A stretch of 64,000 nt of DNA. Origin: Rhodopseudomonas pentothenatexigens. Its GTDB lineage: Bacteria; Pseudomonadota; Alphaproteobacteria; Rhizobiales; Xanthobacteraceae. The stretch's first letter is position 1, and every line of letters starts with the position of its first letter. The translations under genes were made by a program, and so were the position numbers. The stretch is from assembly GCF_900218015.1 (NCBI RefSeq), contig NZ_UFQQ01000004.1:186001-250000 (forward strand). Reading direction: 5' to 3'. The notes under the pieces were generated by a model that did not search any database, was not told the DNA's origin, and saw only the letters and a program-made list of their open reading frames with translations. Below, piece by piece: positions 19,458 to 27,352 of this stretch.

Positions 19458-21059
19458 ATGGTGCGGCTTAGGAGTTCATGGGTGCTGGGCGTGTTGTTTG
19501 CCGCGGCGAGCGCGATCGGAGCGGCGCGCGCGGAAACAGTGGTGCGTTACGGGATCTCGATGGCGGACATTCCGCTGACCACCGGGCAGCCCGATCGCGG
19601 CGCCGGCGCTTATCAGTTCACCGGCTACACCATCTACGATCCGCTGGTGGCGTGGGAGATGAATGTCGGTGATCGGCCCGGCAAGCTGGTGCCGGGGCTG
19701 GCGACCGAGTGGAAGGTCGACGAAACCGACAAGACCAAGTGGCGCTTCACGTTGCGGAAGGGCGTCAAGTTTCACGACGGCAGCGACTTGAACGCCGACG
19801 CGGTGATCTGGAATCTCGACAAGGTTCTCAACGACAAGGCGCCGCAATTCGACAAGCGGCAGAGCGCGCAGGTCAAGACCCGGCTGCCCTCGGTGAAGAG
19901 CTGGGCGAAGATCGACGATTCCACCGTCGAGATCACCACCAAGACGGTCGATTCGTTCTTCCCGTATCAGATGCTGTGGTTCCTGGTGTCGAGCCCGGCG
20001 CAGTACGAGAAGGTCGGCAAGGATTGGGACAAGTTCGCCGCTAATCCGTCAGGGACCGGACCGTTCCGGCTCACCAAGCTGGTGCCGCGCGAACTCGCCG
20101 AGCTGACGAAGAACAACGATTACTGGGACAAGTCGCGGCTGCCGAAGACCGACAAGCTGGTGCTGGTGCCGATGCCGGAGGCGCTAACCCGCACTAATGC
20201 GCTGCTGGCCGGGCAGGTCGATCTGATCGAAACGCCCGCGCCCGACGCCGTGCCGCAGCTCAAGGCGGCCGGCATGCGAATCGTCGACAACGTCACGCCG
20301 CACGTCTGGAACTATCATCTCAGCGTGCTGCCCGGTTCGCCGTGGACGGATGTCCGGCTACGCGAGGCGCTGAATCTCGCGATCGACCGCGACGCGGTGG
20401 TCGGGCTGATGAACGGCCTCGCCAAGCCGGCGGTCGGTCAGGTTGACCCGTCGAGCCCGTGGTTCGGTCATCCGTCGTTCAAAATCAAATACGATCTGGC
20501 CGAAGCCAAGAAGCTGGTGAAGGAAGCCGGCTATTCGCCGGAAAAGCCGCTGAAGACCACCTTCATCATCGCCAACGGCGGCACCGGCCAGATGTTGTCG
20601 CTGCCGATGAACGAGTTCCTGCAGCAGAGCTTCAAGGAAATCGGCATCGACGTCGAGTTCAAGGTGGTCGAACTCGAGGTGTTGTACACCGCGTGGCGCA
20701 AGGGCGCGGCCGACGAATCCAACGCCGGCATCACCGCCAACAACATCGCCTACGTCACCTCCGATCCGCTGTATGCGATCGTGCGGTTCTTCCATTCCGG
20801 CCAGGTGGCGCCGGTCGGCGTCAATTGGGGCGGCTACAAGAATCCCAAGGTCGACGCGCTGATCGACGAGGCCAAGACTACATTCGATCCCAAGAAGCAG
20901 GATGAGCTGCTGGCGCAGGCGCATTCGCTGATCGTCGATGATGCGGCGCTGGTGTGGGTGGTGCACGACACCAATCCGCATGCGCTGTCGCCGAAGGTGA
21001 AGAGCTTCGTCCAGGCGCAGCACTGGTTCCAGGACCTGACCACGATCGGCCTGCAGTAG
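19458..21059 (+). CDS. ABC transporter periplasmic binding protein, family 5 (copy B)
   Basis: This 533-residue paralogue of the divergent binding protein shares segments such as PGLATEWKVDETDKTKW and GVKFHDGSDLNADAVIWNLDK. The signal peptide starts at MVRLRSSWVLG with an AARAET cleavage region. The start at 19458 has a CAGGAGA site at 19442-19448, so the in-frame extension upstream is not used. No permease genes follow. It probably supplies the same DppBCDF-like complex with a second ligand specificity. A strong terminator follows. Confidence 0.92.
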   Translation: MVRLRSSWVLGVLFAAASAIGAARAETVVRYGISMADIPLTTGQPDRGAGAYQFTGYTIYDPLVAWEMNVGDRPGKLVPGLATEWKVDETDKTKWRFTLRKGVKFHDGSDLNADAVIWNLDKVLNDKAPQFDKRQSAQVKTRLPSVKSWAKIDDSTVEITTKTVDSFFPYQMLWFLVSSPAQYEKVGKDWDKFAANPSGTGPFRLTKLVPRELAELTKNNDYWDKSRLPKTDKLVLVPMPEALTRTNALLAGQVDLIETPAPDAVPQLKAAGMRIVDNVTPHVWNYHLSVLPGSPWTDVRLREALNLAIDRDAVVGLMNGLAKPAVGQVDPSSPWFGHPSFKIKYDLAEAKKLVKEAGYSPEKPLKTTFIIANGGTGQMLSLPMNEFLQQSFKEIGIDVEFKVVELEVLYTAWRKGAADESNAGITANNIAYVTSDPLYAIVRFFHSGQVAPVGVNWGGYKNPKVDALIDEAKTTFDPKKQDELLAQAHSLIVDDAALVWVVHDTNPHALSPKVKSFVQAQHWFQDLTTIGLQ

Positions 21060-21086
21060 TCCGGCGGTCCGTAAGCTTTCGACGAC

Positions 21087-21124
21087 GATAAGGGCTGCGC
21101 ATGGTGGTGCGCAGCCCTTATCTT
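21087..21124 (+). terminator. Rho-independent terminator
   Basis: A 15-bp perfect stem (GATAAGGGCTGCGCA paired with its complement) with a 6-nt TGGTGG loop lies 27 bp after the binding-protein stop. The T-run is weak, but the long stem should also stop the convergent EF-hand transcript. Confidence 0.8.
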
Positions 21125-21261
21125 ATCGCTGGATATTGATGCTTATCGCTTGTGCAAAGCCGGCCTTATCGCTTCCGGATGCCCGCCCAACATTGCGGCA
21201 GCGTCTGCCTAATGTCGGCGCGGCTTGATCTCGAATTCGGTCGCGCGGACTCGGCGAAGCG

Positions 21262-21696
21262 TTACTCCGGGAAGTCGCGCGACGTCAGCTGCCCGTCGCC
21301 GTCCTTGTCGATCGCCTTCATCCACGCGGCGCTGCCGTCGATGAATTCGGCGCGCGACACCCGGCCGTCGCCGTCAGTGTCGTTACGCGGCAGCGTCAGA
21401 CCGTCGGCGATCTGCCGGATCTTGGTCTGCTCCTCAGGCGAGAACCGCGCGATGCCGGCATCGCGCACCTTGTCGAAGCGCGCATATTCGTCGCGGTCGA
21501 GATAGCCGTCGGCATTGGCGTCGAAGGCGTAGAACCGCTGCTCGCGTCCCTGCTTGATCTCGGCCAGCGTGACGACGCCGTCATTGTTGCCGTCCCATTG
21601 CTCCAGGAAGTGCGACAGACTGACAGAGTCCGCGGCGATCGCCGGCGCGACAAGGCTGGCGGCCGCGATGGCCGCCAGAAGAAGGCGTTTGGTCAT
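21262..21696 (-). CDS. Exported EF-hand calcium-binding protein
   Basis: This 144-residue protein has a Sec signal peptide (MTKRLLLAAIAAASLVAPAIAAD). Four EF-hand loops of DxNxDG / DxDGDG type are visible at about 35-46, 59-70, 107-118 and 130-141. It follows the TonB receptor by 20 bp in the same direction and is presumably co-transcribed. A periplasmic Ca2+ (or other cation) sensor or buffer accompanying the outer-membrane receptor is the simplest reading. Confidence 0.85.
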   Translation of the reverse strand: MTKRLLLAAIAAASLVAPAIAADSVSLSHFLEQWDGNNDGVVTLAEIKQGREQRFYAFDANADGYLDRDEYARFDKVRDAGIARFSPEEQTKIRQIADGLTLPRNDTDGDGRVSRAEFIDGSAAWMKAIDKDGDGQLTSRDFPE

Positions 21697-21716
21697 ATCG
21701 TATCCTTGCTGGTTGA

Positions 21717-24080
21717 TCAGAACGACGCCTTGATGCCGGCGTAGAAGCCGCGGCCGTCGCCAGGCAGGAAGGCAGCCTGATCGGGCCGCGCCTGATCCAC
21801 CACCAGCGTGGTCGCCGCATAGGTCTTGTTGAACAGGTTGGTGATCTCGCCGAACACCCGGAACGTCTTGTTGATTCGGTACTCGCTGCGCAGATCGACC
21901 ACCGCGTAGGGATCGGCATAGAGCGTATTCATGTTGTCGACCGGCACCTCGGCCGGGCTCCAGCGCACCGCGCCTTGCACCATCCAGGCGTCGGTCGCCT
22001 GCAGCTGCAGCTGCGCGTAGATCAGATGCGGCACCGCGCCGCCGAGCTTGTTGTTGCCGCGCAGCGGATCGTCGACGAAGCGGAAGTCCTGATAGGTGTA
22101 GGCGAGTCGCCCCGACAGCCGATCGGTGAACTTCATACCGGCGCCGAGCTCGATGCCGAAATGCGTGGTGCGGTCGGCATTGATCGCGCCGAGCGAGGCG
22201 CCGGTGACGTCGCGCAAATTGAGCAGTTCGTTGTCGATCCACGAGTAGTAGGTGACGACGTCCCACGAGAACCGATCGGCGCGGCCGCGCCAGCCGCCTT
22301 CCACCGTCACCGCGGTCTGCGCCGACAGGTTCGGCGTCGCGAACGCCGCGGCCGCCAGAGTGGGGCTCGGGGGCGTCGGGCGGCCGGGGCTCGAATTCGG
22401 CGTGCCGTTGATGGTGGCGATCAAGTCGTCATGGGTCGGCGGCTCGAAGCTGTGGCTGCCGGCGATGAAGAAGGTCTGAGTCGCGTCGGGGCGATACGAC
22501 AGCGCCAGACTCGGATTCCAGCCCGAGTACGATCGCGCGTAACTGTTGTTCTGGGTCGGCACCGCTCCGTTCGGCAGCAGCACGTTCGGCCTGGACGGAT
22601 TGTACGCGATGGTCGGCCGCGTCGCGGCGGTGTAGCGATCGTCGTTGTCCCGCGTCGCATAGGCGTAAGAGATCGCCGGCGACACCGTCCATTGCTGCCA
22701 CACCGGCACGTTGGCGCCGGCGTACAGCGACAGCGTCTGTGCCTCCAGCCGGTTGCTGCCGAATTGCGCGCCGGTCATGCCGCTCTGGTTGAGATAGTAG
22801 TCACGATCCGCCGAGCCGACGCTGTATTGCGCGGTGGTTTCGAACAGCGGCAGCAGCGCGTCCGCCGGATTGTAGGCGTAGCGGACGAGGCCGGTGAAGT
22901 CGCCGCCTTTGGTGGCGCGCACACCCGAAGAAATCGGAAACCGGAAGGTGTCGTCGGTGGAAGTGTAGCCGAGCGCGATATCGATCAGATGCGCATCGAA
23001 CGTCGCGGTGGTGCGGTTGCCGATCATGAACTGGTTGGCGTCGCGCCGCGGCTTGTCGCGCACCGCGTTCGGCCCCGGATTGATCGCGACACCATTGACC
23101 ACGGTCGGGCCGGTCGCGGTCTGCCGCGGATTGGCGAACAGCGCGTCCTTGTTGATCGGGCCGGCGACGTCGAAGCCGAGGTCGGTATAACCGAGGAAGA
23201 ACCGGGTCTTGACGTTTTCCGACAGCGCGATGCCGACATTGGCGTTGAGGCTGGTGCGGTCCGACGCATTGTAATCGCGGAAGCCGTCGCGTCGGGTGGT
23301 GTCGAACTGCAGGAACGCGTCGACATTGTCTTTCTTGGTGCCGATCTGCGCGCTGCTGTTGATTTGGCCGAAGCTGCCGCCGCTCACCGACATCTGCACG
23401 CCGGGCTGGCTCGATCCGGTCGGCGAGATGAAGTTGATCGCGCCGCTCAGCACCGTGGCGCCGAGCCGGTTGGCCATGTAGCCGCGATATACTTCGATCG
23501 CTTCGGCCTGCCGCGGATTGGCGAAGCCGACGATGTAGGAGCCGTCGGCGCGATTGATCGGCAGGCCGTTGTACAGCACCAGCACGCCGCGCTCGGCCGG
23601 GTTCTGCTGCGCCGAGCCGCGCATCTGGATCCGCGGCTGGTCGTTGGCGCCGAGGAAATTCTGGATGATCAGCCCGGGCACCCCGGACAGCGTATTGGCC
23701 AGCGTCGGATTGCCGGCGGCCGGCATGTCCTGCTGCGACACCAGCGCGACGCCGCCTGCCAGCACGTTGAAACGCTCGCGCACCAGATCCACCGTGCGCG
23801 TCGCCGAGGCGGCCGGCGCAGCGCTCGGCGTCGCTGCCGGCGCGGCGCGGCGCACCACGGAGCGGGGCCGCGCCGGAGCCCGTGCCGGTTCGCGCCGCTG
23901 TTCGACCACGATGGTGTCGAGCGTGATGGTGGCGCCCGGCGTCGCCGATTGCGCGAAGCACATCTGGCTGCTCGACGTCAGCAGCGCCGCCACGGTGATC
24001 GTCCACACCGATCGGCGGCGCGGCGCCGTTTCGACCTCGGCGGTCGTCCGCTGCAAGTGACGATGTGCATCCGTTCTCAT
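21717..24080 (-). CDS. TonB-dependent outer-membrane receptor
   Basis: This 787-residue receptor has an N-terminal basic segment, a hydrophobic signal around residues 24-43 (MCFAQS), a Pro/Ala-rich linker, a plug domain with the segments NTLSGVPGLIIQNF and NPAERGVLVLYNGLP, and a C-terminal beta barrel ending in a terminal Phe (YAGIKASF). I place the start at 24080; an open frame continues upstream but looks non-coding. Substrate could be a metal chelate or other scarce compound. The NNR/FixK-type box and NnrR-like regulator upstream suggest oxygen- or NO-linked control. Confidence 0.9.
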   Translation of the reverse strand: MRTDAHRHLQRTTAEVETAPRRRSVWTITVAALLTSSSQMCFAQSATPGATITLDTIVVEQRREPARAPARPRSVVRRAAPAATPSAAPAASATRTVDLVRERFNVLAGGVALVSQQDMPAAGNPTLANTLSGVPGLIIQNFLGANDQPRIQMRGSAQQNPAERGVLVLYNGLPINRADGSYIVGFANPRQAEAIEVYRGYMANRLGATVLSGAINFISPTGSSQPGVQMSVSGGSFGQINSSAQIGTKKDNVDAFLQFDTTRRDGFRDYNASDRTSLNANVGIALSENVKTRFFLGYTDLGFDVAGPINKDALFANPRQTATGPTVVNGVAINPGPNAVRDKPRRDANQFMIGNRTTATFDAHLIDIALGYTSTDDTFRFPISSGVRATKGGDFTGLVRYAYNPADALLPLFETTAQYSVGSADRDYYLNQSGMTGAQFGSNRLEAQTLSLYAGANVPVWQQWTVSPAISYAYATRDNDDRYTAATRPTIAYNPSRPNVLLPNGAVPTQNNSYARSYSGWNPSLALSYRPDATQTFFIAGSHSFEPPTHDDLIATINGTPNSSPGRPTPPSPTLAAAAFATPNLSAQTAVTVEGGWRGRADRFSWDVVTYYSWIDNELLNLRDVTGASLGAINADRTTHFGIELGAGMKFTDRLSGRLAYTYQDFRFVDDPLRGNNKLGGAVPHLIYAQLQLQATDAWMVQGAVRWSPAEVPVDNMNTLYADPYAVVDLRSEYRINKTFRVFGEITNLFNKTYAATTLVVDQARPDQAAFLPGDGRGFYAGIKASF

Positions 24081-24296
24081 TCCCAAGCCCCGTCCATTCG
24101 ATGATCGCCCGTCTTGTCGACGCGCGCGGCGGCGATCTGTCCGCCCTTTGTCGCGTGCGAAAGACCAGCCGCCGCGGCCCCCTCCACCGGCGACGGCTGC
24201 TGCGGGGCGACGACGATCACGGTCCTTCGGATGTGATCTCGATGGCGATCCGGCTTTCTCGATCGGTGCCGACCATATCGAGCACGTCGGCGGTGC

Positions 24297-24314
24297 TGTT
24301 TGCTTTCGAGCAAA
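24297..24314. promoter_or_regulatory. NNR/FixK-type palindromic box
   Basis: The palindrome GTTTGCT-TTCG-AGCAAAC has 7-bp arms and a 4-bp spacer and contains TTGC-N6-GCAA, which fits the FixK/NNR/DNR consensus TTG(A/C)-N6-(G/T)CAA. It lies between the divergent TonB receptor (start 24080) and Crp/Fnr gene (start 24477). The rest of this 396-bp region shows no other gene or clear signal. It is the natural candidate operator for the adjacent regulator. Confidence 0.6.
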
Positions 24315-24476
24315 CAACGCCTGACGATGCGCGCTGCCGGATTGGAAATCCTCGCAACTGTGACATTTATTCACGCGCTGATTAGAGGCCTTCAAAACAC
24401 AGCCGGTCCGCGTGCTGATAGGAAAGGCGGCGTAGGAAACGCCCGACGACAAACGCCGCACATTCACGGGTCGACG

Positions 24477-25181
24477 ATGGAAAAGGGTGTCCTAAGCGCA
24501 GCCGCGATGCGGAGTGCGCTGTTCTCGCAATTGCCGGCGACCGAGACGTCGCGGCTGCTGGCGGCGTCGATGCCGCGTCAGTTTCAGCCGGGCCAGGTGT
24601 TGTTTCATCAGGGCGACACGTCGGAATATCTGTATCAGATCGTCGCCGGCCTGGTCCGCATCACCCAGATCAACAGCGAAGGCGAGCAGATCACGCTGCG
24701 GATCATGCGGCCTGGCGATCTGTGCTGCGTGGCGGCGTTCCGCCAGCCGAGCTATCCGGCGACCGCGACCGCGATCGAGGACACCACGGTGCTGGCATGG
24801 CGCGTCGGTTCGTTCGTGGCGCTCACCCAGCAGAGCCCGGCGATCGCCGACAACGTCGTCTGCATCGCCGGCGATCGCACCCGCGAGATGCTGCAGCGGG
24901 CGACCGAGATGACCGGCAAGTGCATCGCACAGCGGATCGCCGCCTCGCTGCTGCGGCTGTCGGCCCAGGCCGGCACCGCGACCGCGGACGGTATCCATAT
25001 CGAATCCCCGGTGACCCGGGTCGACCTCGCCTCGATGGCCGGCCTCACCTATTTCACGGTCAGCCGCACCCTCAGCGCCTGGCAGAAGCAGGGCCTGGTC
25101 AGAAGCGGCCGCCACCGTCTGACGATCCTGGACATGGCGCGGATCTCCGAGATTGCCGAGCCGCGGCCGGCCCGCGGGTGA
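24477..25181 (+). CDS. Crp/Fnr-family transcriptional regulator (NnrR/Dnr-like)
   Basis: This 234-residue regulator has a cyclic-nucleotide-type effector domain (about 15-135, with GQVLFHQGD), a dimerisation helix and a winged HTH (recognition helix in MAGLTYFTVSRTLSAW). The N-terminal cysteine cluster of FNR is absent, so it does not look like a 4Fe-4S oxygen sensor. The HTH resembles NnrR/Dnr nitric-oxide regulators. The start ATG at 24477 is preferred over an in-frame upstream ATG at 24300 that falls in the putative operator. Effector identity is unproven. Confidence 0.88.
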   Translation: MEKGVLSAAAMRSALFSQLPATETSRLLAASMPRQFQPGQVLFHQGDTSEYLYQIVAGLVRITQINSEGEQITLRIMRPGDLCCVAAFRQPSYPATATAIEDTTVLAWRVGSFVALTQQSPAIADNVVCIAGDRTREMLQRATEMTGKCIAQRIAASLLRLSAQAGTATADGIHIESPVTRVDLASMAGLTYFTVSRTLSAWQKQGLVRSGRHRLTILDMARISEIAEPRPARG

Positions 25182-25412
25182 GCCAGGCACCGCGTCGATC
25201 TTCTGAACACGGTTGATATCCGCGCAACTTCGCTGGGGATGCCGCGGCTGGTGCGGCCGAGAGGCCGCGGGTGCTTTTGTTACGTCCTTCAGCCAGTTCG
25301 GCTCACGCGGCATCGAGGAGGAGAGCGTGCGGAAGCGACCGGAGAGGAGTTCGACGAGGAGGCCCCGGTAGAGAGTTCGTTAACGCGGCAGCCCTAGTCC
25401 TAAAGTCGCTGG

Positions 25413-26384
25413 ATGACGTCGCGGGATGCTGCCGGATCACCGATGAGGGACAACCCTGCTGCTTCGATTCTGTCGGACGCGGCTCGCCCGCGCCTCTATG
25501 ATCGCGCGCTGAAGGCGGCGCGGATCGGCGTCTGGGAGTGCGATCTCGCGACCGAGCGCTTGAGCTGGACGTCGGGCGTCTACGCGATCTTCGGTTATCC
25601 GGCGGGCAACCCGCTGCGGCGCGCCGACATCCTCGATCTCTACGTCGACGAATCGAGGCGGCACATGGAACTCGCCCGCGCCGAAGTGATCCGCAGCGGT
25701 CGTTCGGTCACGCTCGATACCGAGATCCGAACCTGGCACGGCGAAAGCCGCTGGATGCGGCTGTCGATCGACGTCTTGCGGGAGGACGACCGGCCGGTGC
25801 GCATTTTCGGCTGCAAGCAGGACGTCACCGCCGACCGGCTGTCGATCGAACAACTCCGGCGGCAGGCGGAAACCGATCCGCTCACCGGCCTTGCCAATCG
25901 CGCGATGTTTCAGGCGCGCTATCGCGAGGTGGTGGGCGACAGCCTCAATCATGGTTTCGCGTCGGCGCTGGTGCTGATCGATCTCGACGGCTTCAAGGAA
26001 CTCAACGATACGCTCGGCCATCTGGCCGGTGACGCCTGCCTGTGCGAGGTCGGGCAGCGGCTGCGGCGGGCGTTCCACCGTGCGGGCCTGATCAGCCGGC
26101 TCGGCGGCGACGAATTCGCCATCATCCTGCGGGCGCCGACCGATCCGGCGCGGATCGAAGAGGTGCTGCAGCGGACCATCGTGATGCTGAACCGCGCGCT
26201 GTTCTGGAACGGCCGACGCATCGAAATCAGCGCCTCGATCGGCGCCGCCCTGATCGGCCGCCCGCATCGCAGGCGGATCGCCGACCTGTTCGAAGAAGCC
26301 GACCTCGCGCTGTATCAGGCCAAGGCTGCGGGACGGAATCGCGTGCACCTGATCGGGCATCAGGCGCAGAGCCGGGCGGCTTAG
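25413..26384 (+). CDS. PAS-GGDEF diguanylate cyclase
   Basis: This 323-residue soluble protein has one PAS domain (about 30-145) followed by a GGDEF domain with an intact active site GGDEF at 231-235. The inhibitory RxxD I-site five residues upstream is not present, so product inhibition may be weak. It is predicted to make cyclic-di-GMP in response to a ligand or redox signal sensed by PAS. An internal ATG at 25443 is an alternative start. The 231 bp upstream shows nothing I can name. Confidence 0.9.
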   Translation: MTSRDAAGSPMRDNPAASILSDAARPRLYDRALKAARIGVWECDLATERLSWTSGVYAIFGYPAGNPLRRADILDLYVDESRRHMELARAEVIRSGRSVTLDTEIRTWHGESRWMRLSIDVLREDDRPVRIFGCKQDVTADRLSIEQLRRQAETDPLTGLANRAMFQARYREVVGDSLNHGFASALVLIDLDGFKELNDTLGHLAGDACLCEVGQRLRRAFHRAGLISRLGGDEFAIILRAPTDPARIEEVLQRTIVMLNRALFWNGRRIEISASIGAALIGRPHRRRIADLFEEADLALYQAKAAGRNRVHLIGHQAQSRAA

Positions 26385-26719
26385 GCGGGGAGTGGGACGT
26401 ACAAGCCGGATGGTTCTGATCCGAAGCCCGCGCGACCAAACCTGCAGCAGCGTTGGTCAGAAGCTCAGCCGGAGCATCAAACTTTTCAATTTGCAGAAGC
26501 TGACGACCGCACCGGGTGAAGAAGACAATCTTGTGTACTCCATAGCGCTTTAAACGCTCTTCTTGAAAGAAACGCGGCTTGCAGTGCCTCTCGAAGAGGT
26601 CGTGGTCAACATGCGATAGGTGTGCTGACCACCCTAAGACCGTCAAGTCCGCAGCGTTGTGCGAAGATAGCTCCACAATTATATCGCTTAGAACACCACC
26701 GCAACCACGAGTCGGCTAA
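26385..26719. other. Left boundary of the caspase island, no confirmed gene
   Basis: Base composition becomes visibly richer in A/T here than in the flanking genes. On the minus strand a frame from 26676 encodes about 90 residues (starting MELSSHNAADLTVLG) before running antisense into the diguanylate cyclase. The first part looks protein-like (hydrophobic segments GVHKIVFFTRCG), the rest does not. It could be the 5' remnant of a gene cut by the island boundary. I found no tRNA-like direct repeat to mark an attachment site. Confidence 0.35.
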
Positions 26720-27352
26720 GTGACGCCATTCAGATACCGCAGCCGCACCAAGGAATTCAGCGAGGCGTTCGCCAAACAAGTTGCGGCCGAGCTGCAGAAG
26801 CGGTGCGACGAACTCATCTCCCCCCGGAATGCGCAGAAATTCTCGCATGGCCGAAGGTGGATGACAAAGCCTACGGGGCATGGCGACGACACTGCCGAAA
26901 TGCAGGCGCATTCCTTCGAGGTCTTGTCCCGCTTCGACGATGTCCTCAACCACGACCTTGCCAAGTTCGTTGAGGCTAGAAAATGTTTGGTCGAGGGGTT
27001 GATGGCGCAGTTCCAAGCTACCCTCTACCAGACGATCAGCCAGTCCACCGAGAAATCGGGAAATACAGTTGTCGTCGGCCCGGGGCAGTCTCCTGCCGAG
27101 GCTTTCCTGGCCGCCCTTGAGATGATCGAATTTGGCGTTGATGAGTATGGCGAGGTTAGTCTGCCGCAATTTCACATGGGACGAGTAGGCATCAAGAAGC
27201 TCATCGCCAATCTCGAAGCGCAAGGACCGGAGTTTAGTGAGCGCGTCGAACAGGTGAAGGCCGAGAAGTCCAAACTCGCAAGACAGCGGGAAAGCGAGCG
27301 ACTCGCGAAATTCCCACCGGCCTGGGAGGGAGACTCGCTTTGCGAGTGCTGA
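26720..27352 (+). CDS. Unknown protein coupled to caspase-like protease
   Basis: This 210-residue protein with a GTG start is not a family I recognise. It is mainly helical, with a charged N-terminal half, a central strand-like segment GNTVVVGPGQSP, and a C-terminal coiled-coil-like region (VKAEKSKLARQRESERLAK). No signal peptide or membrane segment is seen. Its last 13 bp overlap the start of the caspase-like gene, so the two are co-translated. Codon use is less GC-biased than in the surrounding core genes. It could be a sensor, adaptor, inhibitor or substrate of the protease, which is inference from gene order alone. Confidence 0.7.
   Translation: MTPFRYRSRTKEFSEAFAKQVAAELQKRCDELISPRNAQKFSHGRRWMTKPTGHGDDTAEMQAHSFEVLSRFDDVLNHDLAKFVEARKCLVEGLMAQFQATLYQTISQSTEKSGNTVVVGPGQSPAEAFLAALEMIEFGVDEYGEVSLPQFHMGRVGIKKLIANLEAQGPEFSERVEQVKAEKSKLARQRESERLAKFPPAWEGDSLCEC

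Noticed and set aside
21123-21172. Possible CRISPR array
   Set aside because: Only an 8-bp unit repeated three times with ~12-bp gaps. Far too short for repeats and spacers, and no cas genes are present.
24355-24375. Crp-type site TGTGA...TCACG in the regulator promoter
   Set aside because: The half-sites are separated by 7 rather than 6 bp and the second half is imperfect. The nearby NNR-type palindrome is a much better candidate.
26720-27352. Idea that the caspase partner is a bacterial gasdermin
   Set aside because: Gasdermins are usually longer, have an N-terminal cysteine and a beta-rich pore domain. This protein is mainly helical and charged, so I do not support that name.
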